DNA of 64,000 nucleotides from contig OY754472.1 of assembly GCA_963575645.1 (NCBI GenBank), positions 28,211,401 to 28,275,400 of the forward strand, in the 5' to 3' direction. Position 1 is the first letter of the stretch, and each line of letters opens with the position of its first letter. Of this stretch, positions 20,440 through 31,722 are shown piece by piece. The notes under the pieces are model-generated. The model worked only from the letters and a program-made list of their open reading frames with translations. It had not been told where the DNA came from and searched no databases. A program made the position numbers and the translations under genes. Source of the DNA: Xanthostigma xanthostigma. Taxonomy: Eukaryota > Arthropoda > Insecta > Raphidioptera > Raphidiidae.

Positions 20440-20718
20440 TTTTACGCACGCTTAACTTGGGGAGTAAGCTGGCGAATGCGTGACGAGAGATTTACGGAAG
20501 TGTGATCGGGCGAGGCGAACGGAAGTTGAGAGGGAGATATAAGTTAGTGAATATAGAAAGAGGATGACAAATACTTCACTGGCTAGTGGCGCCACCAGGT
20601 GGCCGAAACAAACACTTTACTGGCTAGTGGCGCCATCAGGTGGCCAAAAATATAAGCAGTACTAACAATAGAATGACACATACTTTAGGTACTTGCCAGT
20701 GGGGCTATCGGGTGACAG
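20440..20718. repeat. Tandem CTGGCTAGTGGCGCCA units
   Basis: CTGGCTAGTGGCGCCACCAGG (20580) and CTGGCTAGTGGCGCCATCAGG (20622) are 42 bp apart. A weaker third unit (CTTGCCAGTGGGGCTATCGG) lies near 20692. The neighbouring 20450-20560 stretch is less AT-rich and unassigned. Confidence 0.55.
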
Positions 20719-22172
20719 AAAAAAGAACCTCTTTGCACTCCGGGAGTGCCAGTAGAAGTGAAAACTTGAATATTAATGTCTTACGAATTTTCGATCAAAA
20801 TGGTTTGTATCATAGATTGCATTTTTATGTACGATATTTCAACGCTAGATGTCTAACGTTGTATAAATAAAAGTTTTCGTCTTACGCATTTCGATCAGGA
20901 CACGTGACCCTGAAACACACGTGACCCTGACGCGAGTTTAACATTTTTTACCCATTACAAAAAAAGTGTACAACGCCGCTAAAGAAGTTTTCACTTCAAA
21001 AAACGAGTGCTAAGTAATTACAATGTATTACTTTTGTTTTCATTATCTTTATGTTTACATTTCTTTCTTCTTACATTATAGGCTGTTCATTTCGTTCTTG
21101 AACAATTTTATAAATTAATATTGTGTTCAATACGTTTAAGTGAATAAAATTGTAAATTCATTTTAAAGTTCATAAATTAAAACTAAAATATGATTTACCG
21201 AGGTATGTATAAGATATTATTCCATTAAAAATAATACAAATGGTCGTTGCTTAAAATTATCCGTTTTGTCTTGACCGCATTGTAGAGTAGTCGACAGTCG
21301 ACACCATCAACAGATCGTTTATCATTTGACGCGCCACCAAGTTTCGTCATTAAATTTTCATTTGATCGTCATCGATTACTGACGATCAAACTGCTGCAAT
21401 CTTGAATTATGTAGGCACAAGTTTACATATTCACAGTAATCAGTGTGCTCAAAACATTTAAATTTTGATATAAATATACTCTATAATCTATATAGTATAT
21501 AGGTGACCGGTATTTGCTCGTATTCCCCTCGGGAGAAGAAACTACGACTAAATTGAAATGATTTAACCTTATCACTTAGAGGTCGAAAATCTATCATTTT
21601 TTTATTATGATAATGATACTTCTGTGAAGAATTTTTATTTTGTCTTTTTGAAGTGAAAACTTCTTTAGCGGTGTTGTACACTTTTTTTGTAATGGGTAAA
21701 AAATGTTAAACTCGCGTCAGGACATGTGACCTGATCGAAAATTCGTAAGACCAAATTCGTAAGACGAAAACTTTTGTACACTTTTTTTGTAATGGGTAAA
21801 AAATGTTAAACTCGCGTCAGGACACGTGACCTGATCGAAAACTCGTAAGACGAAAACTTTTGTACACTTTTTTTGTAATGCGTAAAAAATGTTAAACTCG
21901 CGTCAGGACATGTGACCTGATCAAAAATTCGTAAGACCAAATTCGTAAGACGAAAACTTTTGTACACTTTTTTTGTAATGGGTAAAAAATGTTAAACTCG
22001 CGTCAGGACACGTGACCTGATCGAAAACTCGTAAGACGAAAACTTTTGTACACTTTTTTTGTAATGGTTAAAAAATGTTAAACTCGCGTCAGGACACGTG
22101 ACCTGATCGAAAATTCGTAAGACGTTAATATTCAAGTTTTCACTTCTGCCGGCACTCCCGGAGTGCAACCCG
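20719..22172. mobile_element. Inverted-repeat element with GCACTCCGGGAGTGC ends and internal CACGTG repeats
   Basis: Left end: TGCACTCCGGGAGTGCC, a spacer, then AGAAGTGAAAACTTGAATAT. The right end at 22110-22158 is its mirror. Sub-terminal sequence (CGTCTTACGAATTTTCGATC, ACACGTGACC, GCGAGTTTAACATTTTTTACC) is also mirrored, out to TTTCACTTCAAAA. A frame at 21681-21481 has no recognisable domain. At 21480-21570 sits a segment related to 22385-22475, so older repeats are included. It is non-autonomous; the superfamily is not recognised. Confidence 0.7.
21676..22132. repeat. Tandem repeat with alternating 100- and 86-bp units
   Basis: The word GTACACTTTTTTTGTAATG starts at 21676, 21776, 21862, 21962 and 22048, giving spacings of 100, 86, 100 and 86. 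Long units have an extra 14 bp that duplicates AATTCGTAAGAC. Every unit contains GGACACGTGACC or GGACATGTGACC, an E-box-like palindrome. The alternation means the present array arose by copying a two-unit block. Confidence 0.85.
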
Positions 22173-23523
22173 TCTTTTTTTATTTATTGTAAGTTTTACC
22201 ACACAACATAAAATCTAACAGTAAATTTCGTAGTTTTTAGCTTTAGGAATGTTGGCTAATTAGTAAGCTATCAGGTCATAGAAAAATTCAGGCCAAAAAG
22301 TGAGAATATTTTAATTTCCAATATTCGGATTTTTGTAAAAGGAAAACTGAAGTAGATTTTTTCGAAAATGACGCATTTCCGACCCCCCAGTGATAGAGGT
22401 TAAATCATTCCAAATTAGTCATATTTTCTTCTCCCGAGAGAAATACGAGCCATTACCGGTTACCTTGTATATCAAAATTTCAGCATGATATGAATTATTT
22501 TAAGCTAAAAAATCTTTCATGCCGGGCTGAAGGCGGTCAAACTATCAGAAACCCTGCTGTGAAAATGCTGGTCTGTCGCAACGGATGAATAATGGACCAA
22601 TATTGCCTCTAATTTTTGCTAGGCATGCAAATTTTAATTTTTGTCAATAATTTTTACCAAATTATTTTCATATAGTCATTTGTTTTCTTCCTTTACAACG
22701 TAGGACAGTATTTTAATATTTTTATAGCTTTGATTGTATAGAAGTTTTGTTCTATAATAATATGCCCTATTAACATTTGTTATTTGGTGGCAATTTGATT
22801 TATCATCTTAGATTGTGAACATAATATATACAGAACTCCATATGAAAAGCATTATAGAGTTTAAAATCGATCCTGCTCGAAAAATAATTGATCTATTGAA
22901 ACGATATTTTTCTTAACATATGTATTTAGCAGCATCGTTTTTTTTTTTTGTACAGTTTCCACTTCAAAACAACGTTTTTCTACGCATCCAAATTTAGCTT
23001 GAAAAGCGATCTTTTTCTCTGTAGAACAATAATTTGTTTTTATGTTAGTGCACTTTAATGTTCTAGATGGAATGGAATTTGAAAACGACATTAGACTGCT
23101 CCTGAAATATGGAAATTGTAAATACCTATATGATCACAATCTAAGGTCATTGTCAATCTTTTCTACCTAACATTAATATTTTAAGCTAAATAGGTACATT
23201 GCCAACTTTATTGTTTTTGCAAATACATGTTCTGTACATAGAGATACAATTTATTGAGTGACACTGACATATAATGTGTTGTGACTGAAAACAGTTGGTA
23301 AGATGAGAACATATTTTGACACGCGCGCGGGAACCCCTCTAGCATGGCCAATAGACGTTCTTAACTGCAGGGGTGAGAGTGTTCTTTGCAGTCAAGTGTG
23401 GATCGGAGACTCTTCTCTACCGTAGGCTTAAAGCTACTGACATGATAACTTCTTAGTTAAAAAAATCAGCGTGTAGTAGGCACTGAGTGTATTTTTAACC
23501 TGATAAACAGTTTGGCAAATTAA
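22173..23523. other. No gene recognised
   Basis: 22385-22475 matches, in the opposite orientation, 21480-21570 (CTTCTCCCGAG...AATACGAG...ACCGGT). The remainder is AT-rich. The 76-codon frame at 23091-22861 has no motif. A GACACGCGCGCGGGAACCC word at 23320 is the only GC-rich spot. Confidence 0.35.
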
Positions 23524-23717
23524 TTTTTGACGTGATAACGTCTTATAAATTGATGAAACACCAGCTGCACGCACAAAAAAGTGTAATGTTCCGTAACGTT
23601 CCGCCTGACCCTGTGCGATCAAGCGAGAGCGCAGTAATGTATTATTAAATATGATATTCGAGCGGAATACGTTATCACGTAAAACTATCGTCCGTAAACC
23701 GACTTTACAGACAACCA
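23524..23717 (-). mobile_element. 194-bp minimal copy of the ACGTGATAACGT family
   Basis: It begins TTTTTGACGTGATAACGTC and ends TTTACAGACAACCA. Internally it keeps GTGTAATGTTCCGTAACG and CCGCCTGACCCTGTGCG words shared with the longer copies. The similar short copy at 35488-35692 is in the other orientation. No coding capacity. Confidence 0.8.
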
Positions 23718-25300
23718 TTTTTTTTTATTCGAAAAAATTACAGCTTATTTAGGGCACAGAAAGGTAAGTCTTCTGAAAATTTCATGAAAAAAAAATCATT
23801 TTTGCAGGAGAAAAAAATTAAAAACGAAAAACACGGTTTTTTCGATATTTCTCTGAATCTTTGAGGTTATGTGAAAAAATTATATTTATGAAAGTTGCAG
23901 ATCCTTTTAATATCTACAACATTGCCATACAATATTTTTCGATTGAAGGTCAACTTTTGCCGGAAATAACGGAAAACCGCGTTTGACCCCTAAAACGCGC
24001 CTCTACAGCCCCCCCCCCCGGGCCCTTTAGGCATTTGAATTTTTGGTTTCTGTATTTCTGACGGAAGTTTCTTCTCTTCCTCATCATTCGTTTTCTGTTA
24101 TTAATTTTTTCCTTGTCAAAAGTTAACTTCACTGGTCTAATAGGCTATATATTATTATCGCGCTAAAAAAATCGCTTTCCGTGGAGACCAATTTTACAAA
24201 CGTAAGTCGACGAAAAAACGGTGGCAATCTACAAATTCGTGCGAAGCCGGACTGGACCACTTGTATCTTATAACTTTTATTAGCTGGTAAATTCCTTTTG
24301 AATGGAATGAAAAGCACTCATCTTTGCTTGGAATGAACGAAAATACTACTGACTATTTGAGTAGATAAAATCGACTTGTTTGAATTCAATTACAACAGAT
24401 TTTTACATAAAATTTTCTTTTCCTCTAAAATTCTGTGTTCATTTCTGGTCCCATATCGAAAGGATTACTCGAACTTTGCTAGATATATATTCTGTGGAAA
24501 CTATATTTTTTAGGATCTAGAATCTAGATAGTACATTGGTACTATATCTTAAGTAAGCTGAACTTACATTGAAATGCATTTTGTTAGTTGCTATTTTTCT
24601 TCAAAAAATTGCAATTTAAAAATAGAAAGTTTAATGGCGAGTGCGGCAGTTTGTAATGTGACAACATTACAGGTATTGTCCCAATCATTATTTTGAGTAA
24701 TCGAAACATAAAATGATATCAATTAATTAAATTCACTTATTTCTGAACACTTAGTATTCTAAATGCAAAACGCTATTAAATCAAATTACATTTACGAACA
24801 CAATGTACTTTTCAAAAAGACGTTATCTAAGTTTGATTCTGATTGATATCGCTGTAAACTTGAAAATTTCGATCGCACTGATTGGTAAATCAAGAGTAGG
24901 TGGGGCGAAATAACGCCGTCATTGATAGCATTTTTGAAATCTAAAATATGATAAGAGGCTCTCTTGCTTACGGACTTTAGAAGGAAGTACACGCGATAAG
25001 TTTACAATTTAATTTTTGCTAATCAGTAAATCTTTACTTTTTTCGTTACCTACTTGATTTCATCAATCTTGGAGAACGGAGTTTTCTGGTCATCATGAGG
25101 TAATAAAACTTTGGATAACATTTTTAATTAAATAAAAATACAATAGAAAAAGGGAGCACAAAAAATAAAATCAATTGATCAAAAAATGCCTTAAGCAAAT
25201 ATAAATTTCGCTGAGTAGGATTTTACGGTTTATCTTTAATCAAACTCAGTGCTTAAATACGAAATAACTTATTTAAAAAACGTCACTTAAAGATATTTTT
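23718..25300. other. No gene recognised; one shared repeat segment
   Basis: 24190-24265 (AAACGTAAGTCGACGAAAAAA, GGTGGCAATCTACAAATTCG, GCGAAGCCGGAC) closely resembles 34885-34955 and is a dispersed-repeat end. 23740-24020 has the style of a LINE tail (GGAAATAACGGAAAACCGCG). The short frames lack motifs. Confidence 0.35.
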
Positions 25301-26960
25301 TTTTGTATAATAAATAATACCGTTAATATTGGTTCGATGGTTTTGCTCTTATCAATATTAACGCTTCAATGAGAATAGTTATCAAATCAACTAATTCTCG
25401 CAAGCCCAGCAGGTGGTTTTTTCTCTGCTGTGGTTTTTAAAGTATTAATTAAAGTAAAAGAGTGAAATTTGAGTTATTGGTAAATAAGTAACGCCATTTT
25501 GTTGGTCTAATAGAAGTAAGGCCGTTAACATTGAATAGATGGTTTCTCTCTATCCAATATTAACGTGTCAATGTAAATAAATATACCCAAAAAGGGGTTG
25601 TAAATAATAAAATAAACGATTTAAATATAGATATTAAGTATTAGTTGTAAGTTATAAATACATTAAATATAAAAAATGGAGTTCAAAATATATCTCCACA
25701 TTAAATTGAATATGAAAATAATTTTGATTTCAAATAATTAAAGAATATTAATTTTCATTTTATTTATGATATGATAAATGTTGTTTATGTTAAATTCAAA
25801 AGAAATCGATACTTTGCGAATATTTATATTGAAAAGAATAAGATAATGTTTAGAGAAGTTTGCCATACACTTTTTCTCCTACCCTCGAACTTTGCTTAAT
25901 ATTTGTAAAATTGAAGTATTTATATAGGAAATAATGCGTTTGATCAAAAAATTATGAATGAATGATAAAAATTATAAAGTATTAAAAGTATATAATTGTC
26001 GACCCGCAAAGACGGGCAATTATAAAAAATTATTATGATGAAATTATGAAATATATAAAAAGGTATTATTGTAGACCCGAAAAGATCGGGCAACTACAGA
26101 AATTATGATGATATAAAAATGGTATAAAAGTTAAAATGAATGAATGAGAAAGAACGCGTAATATCAAATAGAAATAATGATATACTTAATAGAAAAATTT
26201 AGCAAAGTCCGAAGGTAACGAAGAAGTATATAAATTACTTTGAAGAAATAGTCATATTTGGATTAATTAAATATTAAATGAAAAATTATAAAAATAAATT
26301 AAATCATAAAGAAAGATAATATGTAAATTGTAAAATAATTTGAAATAAGCAAAGTAAGAAATAATCTGAATTTATCAAAACTATTAAAGTGAAATTTTGA
26401 AATATATTAAACTGTAAAATTTAATTGGAAATAAGCAAAATTGAGAAATAATTTGAATTTATAAAAAATACGGAAAATTGAAAATAATAAATTGTAAAAT
26501 AATTTTTGAAAATAAAGATCAAAAAAGTTAGAATTAATTGTAGGCTAAGTTAGTTTTAAGTAAAATAAATAAAATTGATTTGAAATATATTTTGATTGAA
26601 TAAAATTTGAATTTAAAAGTAATGTTGTTTTTGATGTAAAAAAGAAAAGAAATACATTTTTTGGAAAATAATTAAAGATTTTGCCCTCTACAGATATCAA
26701 CAATAGCGTTGGTATTTGTTCAGGAAGAAGTAGCGTTTCGTCCTTATCAACACGGCGTAAAGGCCACCGGGGAACGTTACAAGTTCGTGGTTTTCTAAGG
26801 GAGTCCCTAAATTTTAACAAAATCGATCGGACAAGACCGGACTGACAGAATGAACTGAATAAAATGCACGCCGAATATTAAATTTAAGAAAAAAAACATA
26901 TTCACCTAAAAGGTGTATAATGTGGTTAATTTTTTATTTTAGCCAGAAAAAATTTCTCCT
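25301..26960. other. Very AT-rich region with hairpins and short repeats
   Basis: Two related segments start ACCGTTAATATTGGTTCGATGG (about 25320) and GCCGTTAACATTGAATAGATGG (about 25520). Two hairpins lie 70 bp apart: one with CCCG/CGGG inside TAATTG...CAATTA (25995-26025), one with ACCCGA/TCGGG inside TGTAG...CTACA (26067-26097). CTACCCTCGAACTTTGCTTAA at 25880 is mirrored by TTTAGCAAAGTCCGAAGGTAA near 26198. The overall pattern suggests a decayed mobile element. The 91-codon minus frame 26820-26545 is not recognised. Confidence 0.4.
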
Positions 26961-27384
26961 AATAATTTAATAATTTAAAATTTTTCCACTTTTCGACAGT
27001 AGAGTAGAATCCGGTTATATCGACATTGAAGATACATTATATTTAGGTCATACAATTTTTTGTACAGTGCAGCGCTCCCTGGGGCGTTACTATCGTAATA
27101 TCTATCTAAGAACCATCGCAGAAGAATTACAAACCCTTTACAGAAAACCGCATCTGAATTGATCAAACCGTTTTCCAGATAAATGGCGACATTCGAGTGC
27201 ACAAACTAACAAACAAATAATCTCTCAGGCTAAACGCATATACCTTCGTCGTTCCGTCGTGGGTAAAAATGAATTGCAATTTTGGGTGCGTCTTATGGTC
27301 CAAAGGTAATGCTATAGAATATAGATGGTACTGAAGATGACGCAGTTTTTGAAAGGAACCACAACAATAGTTCAGGCGAAAGTA
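26961..27384. other. No gene recognised
   Basis: Ends of dispersed repeats (AACTAACAAACAAATAATCTC near 27206, then CTTCGTCGTTCCGTCGTGG) are visible. No convincing reading frame. Confidence 0.35.
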
Positions 27385-28045
27385 ATATTATTTATTAGTA
27401 TTAGTATTTATTTGCCAAAAACCAAAAAAATGTTATAAGCTCGTCATACATAATAAAAATAATAAAAGCAATATTCACAACAAATTTCTATAAAATAACA
27501 ATATTCACAATAAATTTCTATTAATTTTTCTAAAGCTAAGAGTCATGTTACAGTTGTAATATTCCTCTAGACTGTAAAATGGTTCTGATATTAAAAATTC
27601 TTTAATAATTTTCTTAAAATAATTACAAGACAGTCCCTTGATTTTATCTGGTAAAAGTTTATAAAGCTTTTGGCCCATGAAGTGTGGACTATGTTGGCAA
27701 ATTTTAATTCTGTGATATGGCACAATTATTTCATTACTATTTCTGGTATCATAAACATGAAAATTAGCACCAATTGATGAACTATGAATGTTAGCTTTAA
27801 AATAACACAGTACATTGAAATTATATAGATTGAGGACGGTCACTATACATAATTCAATGAATAGTGGTTTGCAGTGGGCGTCGTAATTGGCCCCAGCAAT
27901 ACATCTCATGGCCTTTTTCTGAAGCAAAAGAATTTTCTGAACATCTGAAGCACAGCCCCATAGCATTATTCCGTACGCGATATTAGAATGAAAGTATGCA
28001 AAATAGACGAATCTAAGAGTTTCTGTAGATACTAACTTTTTAAGT
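27385..28045 (-). mobile_element. 3' end of a CR1/Jockey-like LINE with ACTAAT tail
   Basis: A minus-strand reverse transcriptase end (27505-28045) is followed by a 3' UTR and a tail built from AAATACTAATACTAATAA (near 27395). The element is 5'-truncated, as is usual for LINEs. Confidence 0.65.
27505..28045 (-). pseudogene. LINE reverse transcriptase thumb and C terminus
   Basis: Reading from about 28045: KLVSTETLRFVYFAYFHSN, then AYGIMLWGCASDVQKILLLQ (thumb). KKAMRCIAGANYDAHCKPLF and the ELCIVTVLNLYNFNVLCY helix follow. This order is typical of the C-terminal third of CR1/Jockey-group LINE ORF2. It differs from the remnant at 17856-18311, so at least two LINE families are present besides R1. 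The catalytic domain is absent. Confidence 0.75.
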
Positions 28046-28259
28046 TACGAGACATTAACGAGACAAGTGATAGTACCAAGAGTGAAGATAAACTGAATAT
28101 TGCTAATACGAGTTATCTTAACAATAAATAAAAATTATGATCTGAAAGTAACATTAAAAAATCTTTTTCTAAAAATCATCTTATAAATTTGAGGTGCGTC
28201 TGTCGTCCGGTGCGTTTCATAGTCCGAAAAATAACAGTCATAACTCGTAGTTAAAATCT
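28046..28259. other. Short unassigned stretch
   Basis: Nothing recognised. Confidence 0.3.
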
Positions 28260-28490
28260 TTGATTAACGTCTGATTAGAACTCTTCAATATTTTGATACT
28301 AATTAATTATTTTGAAAGAATTTTATATAAAGCGAATTAGAAATTAAATATTAATTATTTTATATATTTTTTAGATTCGTTCTGAAGAAGATCCAAATCC
28401 GGATCGAAACGTTAATGTATTAATTATATTTTTTGTTAATATATTGTCTGGAAAATTTGGTCGATAATTTTATTTATTGACTCGTAGAAC
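28260..28490 (+). repeat. CTGAAGA-hairpin-GAAACGTT repeat, single arm
   Basis: CTGAAGA is at 28382-28388, followed by a GATCC/GGATC hairpin and GAAAC at 28406-28410. A TAATGTATTAA...TTAATATATTG pair and GTC follow at 28413-28454. Both flanks (AATCTTTGATTAACGTCTGA on the left; TTGGTCGATAATTTTATTTATTGA on the right) recur at 17420, 37540, 41660 and 43070. CTGANGA, stem, GAAAC, a third stem and a GTC triplet all occur in the order of a hammerhead ribozyme. The outer stem I is not convincing. Confidence 0.45.
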
Positions 28491-29400
28491 CTATAGAAAA
28501 TACAAAAAATTGAAAAAAATTAATTATTTTGAAATTTGAAACTTTTTTTTGATTTTTCGCTTAAAATATTGACCTATAAACATTTTTAAATAAAATTTAT
28601 AACTATAATTTACCAAACAAGTTTAAGTTCAACTACGAATAAAAGTTGTTTTTTATAAGAATATAAGAATTTTAGCCCAAAATCTTTAATAGTTTTTGAA
28701 ATATTATACGTCCACAAAATTCGAAAATGATGTTTTGAGAAAAACGCGTTTAAAAAAAATTTGAACTGAAGTTTGACCCTGCAGGCCATCTCTGAAACTT
28801 CCCGCTATTTTTGAGTTTAAAACGCTCAAAAATATATATTTATTTTTTAGCTCTTTAAGCTCAGAAAAAAAACACTTTCTTACGAATTTTTCATTCACGA
28901 TATCTCGTGAACAAATTAACCGATTTTGATGCGTTTTGCGGCGATCGACGCAGTTTTTTTATTAAGAACAGCTGATTAGATTTTAGAACTAATCGGTTAA
29001 GTAGTTTCGAAAATAAGCCAAGAAAACCAATTTCTAAAAATTTTTGAAACTTGTATTTTTGAGTTTTCTCAAAGTTAATTAGGCCGAATCATTATTCCAA
29101 ATTTTCAGGAAATCTAAGTTCAGCAAGGTCACGTCAGATGCCGCAAACCGCGTTTTAATCGGACACTCCGTTCAAAAGTTATAAGAGGTTTTCATACATA
29201 CATACATTACATATACACACACACACATACAGATCTACGGACATCATCGCCAAAATAGTCAGAATAGCTTCCTAGGACCTCAGAACGTCGAGATCTGGCG
29301 AAAACTCGATTTTCGAAAATCGGGGTGAAAACAATAACTTCCTGATTTTTTCGAAAAACAATTTTTGATTTTTTTTATAGCGGGAAGTTAAAAAAAATAA
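28491..29400 (+). mobile_element. Non-coding LINE-like tail (CTTCCTG/GGGAAGTTAAAAA)
   Basis: Long A/T-rich sequence with ATACATACATACATTACA, an ACACACACAC run and TACGGACATCATCGCC. It then has CGAGATCTGGCGAAAACTCG and ends in TAGCGGGAAGTTAAAAA. I know this wording as a common insect repeat tail. No coding sequence. Confidence 0.5.
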
Positions 29401-30615
29401 ATATTTTTGAGCTGTTGCACTAGATGCCCCTCTGAATGGAATCCTTTGTTATTTCATTGTGACATCGGTTTTATAGCAAACTGGAGCGAATATATGTGGG
29501 GTAATAGAAAGAGACGACAACATTATCCATCGCGACGTCGTTGCTGACGCCCCAATCGAGTCCTGCTGTTGGTTTCCCAGTCAGTTTACAGTCGACGCTT
29601 TGTCTGGTGCTGTCTGTCAGTCTGTAATATTATGTGTAGGAGTAGGTGTGTGCATGCAATCATAAACAACGAGCCTACTTTTGCTAATGTCAAAACGTTT
29701 TTGTGCATTTATATGAATAAAAAGTGTTACTTAAATGCCTAAAAACGGTCTGTTTCTTCATAGGATACTCTATTAAATCTACTGTGTTTCTGTTTCTGTT
29801 TTTTTTTAAGTACATTGTGTACCTATACCTGATAAATCTTGTACTTTGTGTCCCTTCCTACTTTTTGGAAAATCCCTAAATATATTATTCGCCGGGCGAT
29901 TTTATCAGCCTAATTAATTATTATTATTATTTTAAATAACGTCACTTTATGCCCAAGACGATCTTCCGAATGGCTTTAAAGAAGAAGAAAAAAATAACAG
30001 TAATATTTTTTACATGAAACGCCCTACTCTTTAGTAATAATTTGTAATTACGATATTTTAAATATTATTTGCACATTTTTTTATAATAACATTTTAAAAA
30101 CAATGCAGCACTAACGGCTTTTAGATACTGTGATAACAAACAAACAACAAACTACAATAAAATTATTAGTTTAGTTAACTTTATTAGACGTAAAATGACA
30201 AATTTAATAAAAACATGTGTATATTGTATAAAAAATGTGATTTTTTGTAAAATTCTTCAATGATGACTGAATTAATTAGTTGCCACAAAAAAAGGTGTTG
30301 GTCGCGAGAAAATTGGAAAAGTTGCTTAAAATTTTATATACAAAGTAAGTACCTATATAGTTTATTTTTTATTGTAGAAATTTAATAAACAAATAACGCC
30401 TGATATTTTGATATTTGAAAATCTAGTAGCGTAATGGGTTTATTAAAACAGTACGTGTAAACGAGTCACATGAGTCAATGTCATTACACACGAGATATGT
30501 ATGGTCTTTTTTGCACGTATCCCCTATATAGCTGCTTTTCACTTTTATGTCGGCCTTTTCAGTTTTTTTACATTTCACTCGTACCAAACTTCTCTTCTTA
30601 TAATATCCTATAAAT
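29401..30615. other. No gene recognised
   Basis: 29465-29640 is less AT-rich and may be single-copy. Nothing in six frames resembles a known domain. AT-rich DNA follows. Confidence 0.35.
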
Positions 30616-30900
30616 CAGTGATGTCAAAGATACGGCCCGCGGGCCGCATCCGGCCCTCAAGCCATCTCAATACGGCCCGCGACCAGAATCTATCCAGTGA
30701 GGATTTTAGACACGTGACATCAATAAACTTATCAAAAATGAGAGACCTCAGGTGTCTGGATCGTCAAGCTTAAGATAATTTACCCAATTTATTACCTTTA
30801 TATGAAAATTGATTTGAACTAAATAAATAAAGATTTAACCCGCTAACACACCCTAAATCTTATAAATGGCCCTTTAGAAAAATCAGTTCTGACACCCCTG
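30616..30900. mobile_element. 285-bp hAT-type MITE with 8-bp duplication
   Basis: It starts CAGTGATGTCAAAGATACGG and ends TTCTGACACCCCTG, giving imperfect inverted ends of the CAGGGGTGTCA type used by many hAT elements. The 8 bp on either side are CTATAAAT (30608-30615) and CTCTAAAT (30901-30908), 7 of 8 identical. The interior is GC-rich near the left end (GGCCCGCGGGCCGCATCCGG) and non-coding. Confidence 0.8.
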
Positions 30901-30969
30901 CTCTAAATCAAAGTAAAATACACAATAGGCACACAAATACAATGGGCTACATGCTTTGACGATATAGTT

Positions 30970-31380
30970 GTCTATGGGCTAAAGTCCGCTGCACACGAGG
31001 CTGGTTTTGCCGCTAGAATCACTGCTGGAACTTGTGTGGCCGACGGGCTGATTACGAAGATGGAATTGAAGTCACTCCGGGCGAGGTCCCAAGATGGATT
31101 TTAAAATTAGAACTGGGGCTGATTTACATACTGGTTTGTCTGCTTGCTTTGAACAAGAACCAATCAGGAAACAGTATCTTGTCACGGGGGCAATGTGGAC
31201 AAACGCCCACAAACAAACACTACGTCATTGTGTGTGTTCTGTCCAGCGACAATAAACGTCCACTTTTGTTAACATTCGAACTATTACTGCGCGTACACCA
31301 AACCCATCTACAAAACAAGCATCGAACAAAAAAAAGCCATCACAAAATGCACGTATAACATACTATGACACTAAGCTTTT
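30970..31380 (+). mobile_element. Truncated CCGCTGCACACGAGG element
   Basis: The left end AAAGTCCGCTGCACACGAGG and internal words (GAACAAGAACCAATCAGGAAAC, CAGTATCTTGTCACG) match the complete element at 43301-43706. The right TIR is not found. The 108-codon frame overlapping it is shared with the 43444-43626 frame only because the DNA is homologous, with frameshifts between them. Confidence 0.6.
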
Positions 31381-31621
31381 GACTGAACTAGAATTTAAAA
31401 ATAAAACACGAGAGGGCGCAAAGGTCGCGTGTCAAAAGATACTTTCCTAGCGTATACGTTATTTGAATATTCCGCTTCTTTGGAACGTTGGGCCATACCC
31501 AATATACCAAAAACGCAAAAAGTTGAAGGTCGTGATTGTTTTACAATTGCTACTATGGTAAAGGAGGTGTAATCAGCTGTCCTTTTCTATATCATCAAAG
31601 GTTACTGTAAAGTTACTACTA

Positions 31622-31722
31622 AAAAAACTCGGGTAGCAGTGTCAAACCCTGCCGAATATATTATAGTAAGTTAGCTAATACAGGCATTGTGGCTTTGTTA
31701 TGTGAACTTATGTTTGTTTTTG
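31622..31722. repeat. Dispersed repeat, partner of 2774-2872
   Basis: AAAAAAACTCGGGTAGCAGTG, AAACCCTGCCGAATAT, a GCATTGTGGCT word, and TGTGAACTTATGTTTGTTTTTGG in the same order as the earlier copy. Confidence 0.5.

Noticed and set aside
23434..23718. 94-codon frame across the 194-bp element
   Set aside because: It lies mostly in a non-coding MITE-like element; relatives do not keep the frame.
26545..26820. 91-codon minus-strand frame
   Set aside because: Its second half is translated AT-rich sequence, and the first half (WPLRRVDKDETLLLPEQ) matched nothing I know.
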